Shown: positions 6,745-14,285 of the stretch, one piece after another | Layout: each line of letters begins with the position of its first letter | How positions within the stretch are numbered: position 1 is the stretch's first letter | Origin: Clostridiales bacterium | GTDB lineage: Bacteria > Bacillota_A > Clostridia > Lachnospirales > Bianqueaceae | NCBI GenBank assembly: GCA_019423265.1 | Contig: JAHZBS010000014.1 | Span: 4,143-22,863, forward strand | Reading direction: 5' to 3' | DNA: 18,721 nt | Translations under genes and position numbers: made by a program | Notes under the pieces: generated by a model | Database searches by the model: none | Told to the model about the DNA's origin: nothing | What the model saw: the letters and a program-made list of their open reading frames with translations, nothing else

Positions 6745-7764
6745 ATGGCGAATCCAACACTGCGAAAAATCAGCGAAAGGGCTGGCGTATCCCCCTCGAC
6801 AGTCTCCAAAGTGTTGAGCGGCAGCCGGGAGATCAGCCAGTATACATCGGAAAAAGTGCTTACAATTGCGCAGGAGCTGGGATATCTGGCAGCCAGGAGT
6901 GAGAAACGGCGCGGGCTGTGCCGGGAGGCCATTGTCGTCGGAGTCATCTGTCCGGAGCTTGTGAGCGCATACTACGCGAGGATCATTCAGACGCTGGGGG
7001 AGGTGATCGAAGAGGCCGGGGGGATCATGACGGTAGCGGTCAGTCTCTTTGACTCGGAGAGAGAACAGCGGCAAGTCCAGTATTGCGTCCAACAACAATG
7101 TGTGGATGGCCTTATTATTGTTGGGCATACGGAGACAGATAGCCGCCACTATCAATATTTGCAGATTCCCACCGTGTATCTGGGGACGCCAAAGAACTGT
7201 ACTTACTGCGATGTTGTTGAGTTAGGATTTCAGGAGGCTATCGAGCACGCCATCGCGCATCTAAAGGCGCTGGGGCATCGCAGCATAGCGTTCCTCGGGG
7301 AACGGAACACGGCAGATAAAGAGGCGTTCTTTGAAAGGGCGATGCACAAGCACGGCTTGCCCGTGGATCCACAAGCCATCGTCGTCAGCCCATACCGCTT
7401 TGAGGCGGCGGGATGTCATGGGATGGAACTCCTTTTGGAAGGGAAAAAGGGGATAACGGCTGTGATCTGCGCGTATGACAATATCGCCCTGGGGGCTATG
7501 ACCGTGCTCAAGGCTCATGGCCTGGAGGCGCCCCGTGACATGTCTTTGATCGGAATGGATGACATTGCAGAGTCGATCCCGCTCCCTGTGGCATTGACTT
7601 CGATTCGAACCTATACCCAGGAGCTCTGCGGTGTCATGGTGGAGATACTCATGAAGAAGATTCATAACAAAAGTTTCACCGCAACGCAGAGCGTAACCGT
7701 GCGGTGTGAATTGGTGGTGCGGGAATCGACAGCGCCGCCCCAAAGAGGAGGAGAGTCGGTGTGA
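6745..7764 (+). CDS. LacI-family transcriptional repressor
   Basis: 339 residues. The N-terminal helix-turn-helix (TLRKISERAGVSPSTVSKVLSG, about 5-26) and the adjoining helices ending in LGY are canonical LacI. The rest is a two-lobed periplasmic-binding-like effector domain, with VVGVICPEL, DGLIIVGH, HLKALGHRSIAFLGE and VALTSIRT at the usual places. The ribosome site GGGGGAGGGAGGAAG lies just before the ATG. Its stop codon overlaps the GTG start of the GH39-like gene (GTGA), so the two are co-transcribed and probably translationally coupled. It most likely represses this operon, and perhaps others, until an oligosaccharide or monosaccharide released by the glycosidase binds. Confidence 0.95.
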   Translation: MANPTLRKISERAGVSPSTVSKVLSGSREISQYTSEKVLTIAQELGYLAARSEKRRGLCREAIVVGVICPELVSAYYARIIQTLGEVIEEAGGIMTVAVSLFDSEREQRQVQYCVQQQCVDGLIIVGHTETDSRHYQYLQIPTVYLGTPKNCTYCDVVELGFQEAIEHAIAHLKALGHRSIAFLGERNTADKEAFFERAMHKHGLPVDPQAIVVSPYRFEAAGCHGMELLLEGKKGITAVICAYDNIALGAMTVLKAHGLEAPRDMSLIGMDDIAESIPLPVALTSIRTYTQELCGVMVEILMKKIHNKSFTATQSVTVRCELVVRESTAPPQRGGESV

Positions 7765-9113
7765 ATACCATACATATCAAGTTTCAGAAGATTATAGGAC
7801 AGATCAAACCGATGCACGGCGTCAACAATGGCCCTCTCAGCGGATCCGAGACCAAGGATCTGAGCCGGTATTTCCGCCTGGCCGGAATTCCGCTGATTCG
7901 GTTTCACGACACAGATTACCCGAATCCCCGGCAAGTGGATATCCCGAAGATATTCCCAGATTTTTCTAAGGATCCGGCGGATGCGGGCAGCTATGATTTC
8001 CGGCATACGGATGTGTACATGGCGGCGGCGTATGAGACTGGGGCCAAGGTTTTATACCGCCTGGGAACCAGCATCGAACACATGAAGCACAAGGTTGATA
8101 TTTATCCGCCGTCGGACTATGAGAAGTGGGCTCAAATCTGCATCGGCATCATCCGGCACTACACCCAGGGATGGGCGGATGGCTTTACCTATGATGTCCC
8201 CTACTGGGAGATCTGGAATGAGCCGGATAACAACCCTAAGAAACCCGATATGTGGATCGGTGAACCGGAGACCTACTACCGCCTGTATGAGACAGCGGCA
8301 AAGGCCATTAAGGCAGCATTCCCCGGCATTAAGGTCGGAGGCTATGCCGGCTGCACCATCCACAATGAGACCTTTCGAGAGGGATTCTTGCGGCATGTCC
8401 GCGATACCGGAGCGCCGCTGGATTTCTTCTCGTGGCACGGGTACTCCTCCGCCGTGGATCAGATTGCAGACGACGCCGTTACGGCAAGGGAGCGGCTGCG
8501 GGCGTACGGACTGGAAGCGGCAGAGATCCTCTGCGATGAGTGGAATTACATTGAGCCGATGCCAGAGTTCTGGACAAAATACCGCCAGGAGGGCAGCGAA
8601 TATCTCCAGCAGGAACTGTTTGAGAAGCAGAAGAGCCGGTTCGGCGCGTCCTTTGTGGCGTCCTGCTTTGTCGAGATGCAGAACTCGCCCCTCGCGGCCT
8701 GCAACTATTATGATGGGCAGCCCAGCTCTAGCTGGTGCGGAATGTTTAATCTCTACGGAGTTCCCCAGCCGGCGTTCTATAGCTTTGTCGCCTTTGACGC
8801 GCTCTATCGCTTGGGACGCCAGGTACAGGTAGTGGCCCAGCCGGCCGCCCAGGCCCCTCAGTGCCTAGCGGCGCGGGACGAGAAAAATATGGCGATCCTG
8901 CTGAGCCATCACGGGGAAGATTCCATTGAGGGCTGCCTAGACCTAGAATTGGGCGCAGATCGCCCCATGGCAGCGGAATTTTATTCGCTTCAGGAGACAG
9001 GAGGGCTTCAGCAAATCAAAACAGAAGTTTATTCCACGGATCGGATCCAGCAATATTATACCATGGATTCCAACAGCGTTCTGCTGATCAAGCTGCGCCC
9101 TTATCAGAGGTAG
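7761..9113 (+). CDS. GH39-like glycoside hydrolase (clan GH-A; beta-xylosidase / alpha-L-iduronidase type)
   Basis: 450 residues. A (beta/alpha)8 clan GH-A barrel: YWEIWNEPD carries the acid/base E154 and ILCDEWN the nucleophile E260, the arrangement of GH39 xylosidases and iduronidases. LIRFHDTDYP with the following DIPKIFPDF near the N-terminus is also GH39-like. A small beta-rich C-terminal domain (about 370-450) follows. The start is GTG, preceded by AGAGGAGGAGAG and overlapping the lacI-type stop. No signal peptide is present, so it acts in the cytoplasm on short oligosaccharides. Beta-xyloside is the commonest substrate in the family, and a uronate-linked one would fit the CE15-like esterase nearby, but specificity is inferred. 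Its stop is 10 bp from that of the convergent membrane-protein gene. Confidence 0.87.
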   Translation: MNTIHIKFQKIIGQIKPMHGVNNGPLSGSETKDLSRYFRLAGIPLIRFHDTDYPNPRQVDIPKIFPDFSKDPADAGSYDFRHTDVYMAAAYETGAKVLYRLGTSIEHMKHKVDIYPPSDYEKWAQICIGIIRHYTQGWADGFTYDVPYWEIWNEPDNNPKKPDMWIGEPETYYRLYETAAKAIKAAFPGIKVGGYAGCTIHNETFREGFLRHVRDTGAPLDFFSWHGYSSAVDQIADDAVTARERLRAYGLEAAEILCDEWNYIEPMPEFWTKYRQEGSEYLQQELFEKQKSRFGASFVASCFVEMQNSPLAACNYYDGQPSSSWCGMFNLYGVPQPAFYSFVAFDALYRLGRQVQVVAQPAAQAPQCLAARDEKNMAILLSHHGEDSIEGCLDLELGADRPMAAEFYSLQETGGLQQIKTEVYSTDRIQQYYTMDSNSVLLIKLRPYQR

Positions 9114-9123
9114 CGCCACTGAT

Positions 9124-10326
9124 TTACGGAGATTGGGAGAGATGTGCGTTTGCTTTTGCCCTGTGCCGGCGCCGGGCGGTATGATTTTTCACCGCCGGAA
9201 GACATTCCGTGGAGCTGAGCAGGAATAGGAACAGCATACCCGTCTGAACCCAGGCGACGGTCACATCGGAGATGCCGTGGACCAGCGTGCTGACGGTCAA
9301 ACCCAGCAGTACAGCTGTCAGATACGATTCCTGCTTTTCCCGCATGGAATGCCATAGGCTGCGGTATTGGAGTGCGAAATAGGAGAGAAGTGCTGCGGTC
9401 CCCACGATGCCATAGTTCAACAGCGGCTCCAGATACAGGCTATGGGAGTGGTCGTTCGCCGCGCCGCCCGGAATGGTCGGCCAGATATACTGGTATGTAA
9501 AGGTTCCCTGGCCAAATAGCGGGTGCTGGAGAAAGCCCTTTGCCGCCGTCTCCCAGATGTCAACCCGCAGCTCGATCATGCGGTCCAGAATCGGCAGGCG
9601 GCATAGCACACCGGGGACGATGAGAGCCGCCACGGCGTACAAGATAGAAGCGGCGAGGACTAAGGTAAACAGCCGAAAGCGCTTCATATAGAGCAGCATT
9701 GCGAAGCAGCCGAGAAACACAGCCGGTCTCGCGGAGATACAGTCGCAGAGGTAGATCCCAATGCAGCTGAGGCCGATGACCGCCAAATACCACCATTTTC
9801 TTGAGGGGCAGGTCATGAAGCGGTAGAAGCTGATTAGGATGCAATATTCCAGGATGGTGCCATAATAATTAGGGTTATAGAAAACGGAGGATGCCCGCCC
9901 ATCCAGAAGAGAGGAAGGAATCCAGAGCTTTTGTATAATTGCGCAGAGCAAGCAGGGAACGCTCAAGATACAGCCGAGATCCATGAGCCGGTGTAACAAA
10001 GGTTTTGTCATGGTTGTTCGACACAAGAGCCCAAAGCACAAAATCAAGATGGCGGCCATCCCCTGGAACACGCTGAGCCAGTGCTGATACAGCGCCGGGA
10101 TCACAAGGGCTAATCCGCCGAAAACAATGAGAGAGCAAACGCCCCGGAGACGCCGAAGCTGATTGCGTTTTATTTTATCGAAACACACATAGAGCGAGGC
10201 CAGCACAGCGCCTGCTATGGTGACTGGATACGGGAGGAAAATAGTGATAAAACAGAGGGTCAAGACCTTTTCGTCCTGCCTCATCCCTTGAAACTCATTG
10301 AGAAAAGATGCTTTAATCAGATTCAA
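9124..10326 (-). CDS. O-antigen ligase / polymerase-like (Wzy_C) membrane protein
   Basis: 400 residues with about ten hydrophobic membrane segments. The Wzy_C/WaaL-type signature lies in the C-terminal half: a short loop after GQGTFTYQY followed by ANDHSHSLYLEPLLNYGIVG, with the R-containing ISARPAVFLG segment before it. Relatives join or polymerise undecaprenyl-linked glycans at the outer face of the membrane; in Bacillota they take part in capsule, wall polysaccharide or glycoprotein assembly. No glycosyltransferase lies beside it. The start is uncertain: the TTG at 10326 directly abuts the AAGGAG ribosome site, too close for normal use; an in-frame CTG at 10320, ATT at 10317 or ATG at 10284 could be used instead. 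Confidence 0.8.
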   Translation of the reverse strand: MNLIKASFLNEFQGMRQDEKVLTLCFITIFLPYPVTIAGAVLASLYVCFDKIKRNQLRRLRGVCSLIVFGGLALVIPALYQHWLSVFQGMAAILILCFGLLCRTTMTKPLLHRLMDLGCILSVPCLLCAIIQKLWIPSSLLDGRASSVFYNPNYYGTILEYCILISFYRFMTCPSRKWWYLAVIGLSCIGIYLCDCISARPAVFLGCFAMLLYMKRFRLFTLVLAASILYAVAALIVPGVLCRLPILDRMIELRVDIWETAAKGFLQHPLFGQGTFTYQYIWPTIPGGAANDHSHSLYLEPLLNYGIVGTAALLSYFALQYRSLWHSMREKQESYLTAVLLGLTVSTLVHGISDVTVAWVQTGMLFLFLLSSTECLPAVKNHTARRRHRAKANAHLSQSP

Positions 10327-10362
10327 CTCCTTTCTGGCACTCTGAAAATTGCAACTTTTCTT

Positions 10363-10390
10363 ATTATATCATAGATCTTGTATTTGAAAA
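10363..10390 (-). promoter_or_regulatory. Promoter of the O-antigen-ligase-like gene
   Basis: On the minus strand: TTTTCA (complement of 10385-10390), a 16-bp spacer and TATAAT (complement of 10363-10368) with ATGA just before it (extended -10). About 30 nt of leader to the start region. Confidence 0.6.
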
Positions 10391-10447
10391 GAAAAAATTC
10401 TTTACAGAATTATGAAGAATCCTTCCAGCGCGTCTGCTTTTTGGGGT

Positions 10448-10474
10448 TTGCTTTTTTCCACCGTATGCTATAAT
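10448..10474 (+). promoter_or_regulatory. Promoter of the leader ORF / membrane-protein gene
   Basis: A perfect TATAAT (10469-10474) with TATGC before it (extended -10). A weak -35 TTGCTT (10448-10453) stands at 15 bp. The predicted start point near 10481 puts a strong ribosome site only a few bases into the transcript. Confidence 0.65.
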
Positions 10475-10503
10475 ACGTAGAGTTTTGAAGGGGGAGTCTG
10501 ACA

Positions 10504-10539
10504 ATGCGCCATTGCGGGAACGGTGAGGCACAGCGATGA
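10504..10539 (+). CDS. Candidate 11-codon leader ORF translationally coupled to the membrane protein
   Basis: ATG at 10504 is preceded at 7 bases by AAGGGGGAG (10488-10496), the strongest ribosome site in this region. The frame encodes MRHCGNGEAQR and stops at 10537-10539, where the TGA overlaps the ATG of the next gene (ATGA). The downstream ATG itself has only a weak GTGAGG site, so re-initiation after the leader is the natural reading. The peptide is not an amino-acid-rich attenuation leader. Expression is inferred from signals alone. Confidence 0.5.
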   Translation: MRHCGNGEAQR

Positions 10540-11315
10540 AAAAGAGGAATCGGAGTTGGTCAATTCTTGTTCTGTTGGTCTTATTTACAGCCAGCGCGGC
10601 AGCGACAGTGGTATACGGGCGAATCGGCTATCGGTTTGCCGCAGACGTCAGCGCTGTGCTGCTGATCCTCGCCATCGCAGAGGGACTTCTGGATAAACGG
10701 CAGGATGCGTTAGCCGACTTATCACCCTGGCAGCGGTGGTACCTGCTGTTGATGGCTGTGTCCGCCATTCTGCTGATCGGGGTTATGGGATTGGTGCCGG
10801 TGGATTCAATCTGGATTCTATACCGGCTGCTCCTGATCTTGCTCCTGTTTCAAATGGGAATCGCAGCTTACGGGGAAGAGCTGGCTCACCAGCGCCTAGG
10901 CGGAGGGCGTTGGGTCTACGCGCTTTTTCTCGTTCTCGTTCTTAGCTTTCAGTTTAAGGCGTATAGGGACCTAGACCGATTTCAGTATTTGGAACCCATA
11001 GCCCAGGCGCGGCAGATTCCATTTTTGCAGGCGGAAGCCGCCGCCTCCGTATTCGGAGCCATGATGTTTTGGATGGCGCAACAGATTTTGTTTCTACAAA
11101 AGAAAAAAGCCGAGCCCGGCGGACGGGTTCAGCTTTGGCGCAGGGCGTACCGCGCTGGAATGTTTGTACAGCCGGCCATGGTTGTGCTGACTTTTGTGGA
11201 GGCCGCCATGAGGGAACAGGCCATTGGCTGGGCAATTTTTATCGCGTTGGACGCCTGCTTTTGCCTCTGGCTGGATCAGAAGGCCGGACCGAGGGCCCAG
11301 CAGATTCAGTCGTAG
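10536..11315 (+). CDS. Multi-pass membrane protein of unknown function
   Basis: 259 residues that I do not recognise. There are about eight hydrophobic segments: roughly 9-28, 33-50, 68-88, 91-112, 125-141, 166-186, 208-226 and 230-248. A basic MKKRNR start points to an inside N-terminus. Loops are short and charged (DKRQDALADLSPWQRW; QKKKAEPGGRVQLWRRAYRAG), and no catalytic motif is visible. It is divergent from the O-antigen-ligase-like gene with its own promoter, so the two may serve the same envelope process, but that rests only on adjacency. Translation probably depends on the overlapping leader ORF. Its stop lies 6 bp from the end of the convergent metallo-hydrolase gene. Confidence 0.8.
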   Translation: MKKRNRSWSILVLLVLFTASAAATVVYGRIGYRFAADVSAVLLILAIAEGLLDKRQDALADLSPWQRWYLLLMAVSAILLIGVMGLVPVDSIWILYRLLLILLLFQMGIAAYGEELAHQRLGGGRWVYALFLVLVLSFQFKAYRDLDRFQYLEPIAQARQIPFLQAEAAASVFGAMMFWMAQQILFLQKKKAEPGGRVQLWRRAYRAGMFVQPAMVVLTFVEAAMREQAIGWAIFIALDACFCLWLDQKAGPRAQQIQS

Positions 11316-11321
11316 ACGGGA

Positions 11322-12173
11322 TCAGAGGTCAAACGCCATTCCATCGTAGGAGACGAGGTACCCCATAGGCTCTGCGATGGCGCACAAGTCGTGGTAGAGG
11401 TTGGATTTCCCAGTATGGGAGAAGTGGTTGAGGACGCAGAGGGTGTCGGCGGTGCAGAGTCCCATCTCCTGAAGCCGGCTCCGAAGGACCTGAACATCCC
11501 CCAGCCCCATGTGGCCGTTGTTCGGCCCTTTTGTGCAGTCGCCGAGGGTGCAGTCGAAGCTGATCATGGAGAAGGGCTTTTTTACGGTGGAGAGGTATGT
11601 AAACACTTCCTCATAGAAGCGCCCTGTGTCGTGACAGTACAAGAGGGATCGGGCTCCGTCTTCAATCAGATAGAGGAAAGGCTGTGCGGTGGGGCGCTCG
11701 TGCATGTGATTGGCCGGAAGAGGCGTCACGGTGTAGGGGCCAGCCTGTACAGGGACATAGGGCTCCAGGATATGCCATTGCAGGAGCTCTGCGCAGCAAG
11801 GCTCAATGTAGGGCGCGGCCACAGTATCGAAGAATTCCTTCGTATCGGCGGAACAATAAAGGGACAGGGGGGCATTCATCGTGAAGGCGCTGAAACCACT
11901 GCCCCGCAGGATAAATTCCTGGGGATAAAAGTGATCGATGTGACAGTGCGTGACGAACAGATATTGAATTTTGGCGAGATCTAAGCCGTAGTGCAGGGCG
12001 TGCATATAGGTATCGCCTGGAAAATCCAACAGTAAGTCGTCATTGATCAGGGACTGCGAGCGAGTCCGAATGTGGCGGCCGCCGAGGGCGCGAGCCTCCT
12101 CACATGCGGCGCAGCGGCAGAATACGCCTGGCCAGCCTTCCGCTGAAGCGGTTCCTAGGAACTGAAAGCGCAT
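11322..12173 (-). CDS. PhnP-like metallo-beta-lactamase-fold phosphodiesterase/hydrolase
   Basis: 283 residues. The HxHxDH motif (H76, H78, D80, H81 in THCHIDHF), H156 (ANHMH), D182 and H250/H253 (NHFSH) give the two-metal active site of the MBL fold. C19-x-C21-x-x-C24 followed by a basic stretch (GGRHIRTRSQS) and H221 match the extra structural zinc site of PhnP, the 5-phosphoribosyl 1,2-cyclic phosphodiesterase of phosphonate breakdown. No other phn gene is visible, so a different cyclic phosphate or phosphodiester substrate is possible. AAAGGAGG sits 8 bases before the ATG. It lies 37 bp downstream of the AraC-type gene in the same direction and is probably co-transcribed and under that regulator's control. 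Confidence 0.88.
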   Translation of the reverse strand: MRFQFLGTASAEGWPGVFCRCAACEEARALGGRHIRTRSQSLINDDLLLDFPGDTYMHALHYGLDLAKIQYLFVTHCHIDHFYPQEFILRGSGFSAFTMNAPLSLYCSADTKEFFDTVAAPYIEPCCAELLQWHILEPYVPVQAGPYTVTPLPANHMHERPTAQPFLYLIEDGARSLLYCHDTGRFYEEVFTYLSTVKKPFSMISFDCTLGDCTKGPNNGHMGLGDVQVLRSRLQEMGLCTADTLCVLNHFSHTGKSNLYHDLCAIAEPMGYLVSYDGMAFDL

Positions 12174-12210
12174 AGAAAAAACCTCCTTTTTGAGTTAGAC
12201 ATTCTCAGTT

Positions 12211-13071
12211 TTATAGCGGGCATACATCCAATACGGAGATGGATCCGGGGGAAGCCGCGTTCGTGTTCTGTTTCCGGTGAGAGTCCCGGTAGGCCGTAGG
12301 GGTGGTTTCCAAAATCTCCTGAAAACTCCGGTTGAAGCTGCGAAGACTTTCAAAGCCGCACTCGTACGATATGTCGGAGATGGACAGCGCATCCCTCTCA
12401 AGCAGCGATAAAGCGTGGTTGATGCGCAGATATTTTAGATAGTGGCAAAAGCTGTATCCCAGCTGTTGATTGAAAATGCGGGATATATAATATTTTGAAA
12501 AGTTCAGAGCTTCCGCCAGTGTATTCAGCGATAGCGGTTCTGTGAAATGTGCGTTTATGTATTCGAGGACTTGCTGCATGGCGGAAGTGGAATTGGAGCG
12601 GGGGACAAACGACGCATTCTGGTAGATGCGGCCTAAGAAGACCGTCATATATCCCTTCAGCACCAGGGGATCGGGGTCACGGCCGTGTTGGCAGGCTTCG
12701 CGCAGCATGGCTGTGGCAATCTGGTCATACTCCTCCCTGTGCGCCGCGTCGTGAAAAAAGGGCGTGGCGAAGTCCCGTTTTTTCATGAGATTCGCAAAGC
12801 TTGAGGTCTGCTCCGGTTCGAAGATGACCATGCAGCAGAGGCTCGCGCTGGGCGTATAGTACCGGTGAATTTTATTGCTGAGGGATAGACAGATATCGCC
12901 GGGGCGGAGCAGGCGTGTCTGGTTTTCAACGGAGGTTTCCATCTCGCCCTCCAGCATATAGATAAACTCATACTGATGGTGCATATGAGGCATAAAGGTC
13001 ATGTCTACACAGCGGGAAACGCGAAATTTTGGTGCGTCGGAGTCAGAGAATAATTGATAGTGTCCTAGCAT
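12211..13071 (-). CDS. AraC-family regulator with N-terminal cupin domain (first copy)
   Basis: 286 residues. The N-terminal sugar-binding cupin (about 20-100) shows FMPHMHHQYEFIYMLEGEME and LLRPGDICL. The C-terminal AraC domain (about 165-262) has LSLNTLAEALNFSKYYISRIF and ISYECGFESLRSFNRSFQEILETTP. GGAGG lies 7 bases before the ATG. It has a good promoter (TGGACA-17-TACAAT) divergent from the second Gfo/Idh gene, so one regulator could control both directions. A ~20-residue low-complexity tail follows the DNA-binding domain. The inducer is presumably a sugar; unknown. Confidence 0.93.
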   Translation of the reverse strand: MLGHYQLFSDSDAPKFRVSRCVDMTFMPHMHHQYEFIYMLEGEMETSVENQTRLLRPGDICLSLSNKIHRYYTPSASLCCMVIFEPEQTSSFANLMKKRDFATPFFHDAAHREEYDQIATAMLREACQHGRDPDPLVLKGYMTVFLGRIYQNASFVPRSNSTSAMQQVLEYINAHFTEPLSLNTLAEALNFSKYYISRIFNQQLGYSFCHYLKYLRINHALSLLERDALSISDISYECGFESLRSFNRSFQEILETTPTAYRDSHRKQNTNAASPGSISVLDVCPL

Positions 13072-13092
13072 ACGATCGCCTCCATCGGTGAT

Positions 13093-13121
13093 ATTGTATC
13101 AAAAACAGCAACAATTGTCCA
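13093..13121 (-). promoter_or_regulatory. Promoter of the araC-type / MBL operon
   Basis: On the minus strand: TGGACA (complement of 13116-13121), a 17-bp spacer and TACAAT (complement of 13093-13098) with TGA before it (extended -10). The palindrome ACAATTGT (13111-13118) overlaps the -35 and could be an operator. Confidence 0.7.
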
Positions 13122-13159
13122 GTGGCGGATAGGGTTTTGGCAAGCATTTTTTTTGCACC

Positions 13160-13170
13160 TATGCTATGAT
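13160..13170 (+). promoter_or_regulatory. Extended -10 promoter of the second Gfo/Idh gene
   Basis: TATGC (13160-13164) then TATGAT (13165-13170). There is no -35 at normal spacing; TTGGCA (13137-13142) stands 22 bp away. This suggests dependence on an activator, perhaps the divergent AraC-type protein. Confidence 0.55.
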
Positions 13171-13203
13171 ATTGCCGATCATCAATGAGCAGGAGGTACG
13201 ACT

Positions 13204-14259
13204 ATGGCATACAATCTAGCAATTGTCGGTTATGGCGGCATGGGCAGTTGGCATCATCGCAATATTCAAGACCGTGTACCGGAAATCCGGGTGACAGGGG
13301 CCTATGATGTGCGGGAGGAGGCCAGGGCAACCGCCGCCGCCAATGGCTTGCAGGTCTACGATTCCCTGGAAGCGCTTTTGGCAGACAAAACCCTCGATAT
13401 CATTACGGTGGCGGTTCCCAACAATTTCCACAGGGATATCAGCATTGCCGCCATGCGGGAGGGAAAGCATGTTATCTGTGAGAAGCCCGTTGCGATGAAC
13501 GCGCGGGAGCTGGAGGAGATCATCGCTGTCCGGGATGAGACGGGGCAGCTATTTTCCATCCACCAGAACCGCCGGTGGGATAAAGATTACCGAACGATCA
13601 AACAGATTGTGGAGGACAAGACCATCGGCGCGCCGTATTGTATCGAGAGCCGCGTACAGGGGTCCAGGCGATCGCTCCACGGCTGGAGGGGCTATAAGGT
13701 CAACGGCGGCGGCATGGTTCTGGATTGGGGCGTTCATCTGCTCGATCAGCTGCTGGATCTCATCGATTCCAAGGTTACCCAGGTGTACGGCCAACTTTTC
13801 AGCATCTTTTCCCATGAGGTGGATGACAATTTTAAGGCGGTGATCCGATTTGAAAATGGAGTGTCCGCCGTGATGGAAGTCGCCACCAATTGTTTCATCA
13901 CACAGCCCAGATGGCATATGTCCTGTACCGATGGAACCGTTCAGATCGACGGCTGGGGGCGCGAGGGGAAGATGATCAGGCTTTTGACGGATGAGGATAT
14001 GGACTGGGAGGATGAGATTGTCTACACGGCAGCCGGACCCACTCGCACCATGGCGCCAAGGCCCGTCCACACCACCCAGGAACTGGAGCTACCCGACGTC
14101 CCCGCAGAGTGGTCAAGCTACTATAAAAACATAGCAGGCGTCCTGGATGGCAGGGAGGAGCTGATCGTAAAGCCGGAGCAAGCGCTCCGGGTGATGAAGG
14201 TAATCGACCTGATTTTCCAATCCCACGAAAAAGGAACAGGGCTGGCCTGTGCGATCTAA
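13204..14259 (+). CDS. Gfo/Idh/MocA family NAD(P)-dependent oxidoreductase (second copy)
   Basis: 351 residues. The Rossmann motif AIVGYGGMGSWH (G9-x-G11-x-x-G14) begins the chain. E93-K94-P95 (CEKPV) gives the catalytic Lys, and GGGMVLDWGVHLLDQ (about 168-182) carries the His/Asp of the C-terminal domain. It acts on an unidentified sugar or cyclitol in the cytoplasm. AGGAGGT lies 6 bases before the ATG. It is transcribed divergently from one AraC/cupin regulator gene and followed after 26 bp by another, so it is the only enzyme gene between two regulators and probably a target of one or both. Confidence 0.94.
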   Translation: MAYNLAIVGYGGMGSWHHRNIQDRVPEIRVTGAYDVREEARATAAANGLQVYDSLEALLADKTLDIITVAVPNNFHRDISIAAMREGKHVICEKPVAMNARELEEIIAVRDETGQLFSIHQNRRWDKDYRTIKQIVEDKTIGAPYCIESRVQGSRRSLHGWRGYKVNGGGMVLDWGVHLLDQLLDLIDSKVTQVYGQLFSIFSHEVDDNFKAVIRFENGVSAVMEVATNCFITQPRWHMSCTDGTVQIDGWGREGKMIRLLTDEDMDWEDEIVYTAAGPTRTMAPRPVHTTQELELPDVPAEWSSYYKNIAGVLDGREELIVKPEQALRVMKVIDLIFQSHEKGTGLACAI

Positions 14260-14285
14260 AGATTGTCTGGGAAGGGGGAGGGACG

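Larger units (their letters stand above)
13089..13174. repeat. TGATATTG direct repeat at both ends of the divergent promoter region
   Basis: TGATATTG occurs at 13089-13096 and 13167-13174, overlapping the -10 of the leftward AraC-type promoter and that of the rightward Gfo/Idh promoter respectively. The first copy is also part of GATA-TTG-TATC dyad symmetry. Binding by the AraC-type regulator is possible but unproven. Confidence 0.3.

Noticed and set aside
11391..11984. 197-codon plus-strand open frame opposite the MBL-fold gene
   Set aside because: Antisense shadow; the minus-strand frame carries all the conserved MBL and PhnP motifs.
5504..14259. The two Gfo/Idh/MocA genes as a recent duplication
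   Set aside because: They share only family motifs; substrate-binding regions and lengths differ.
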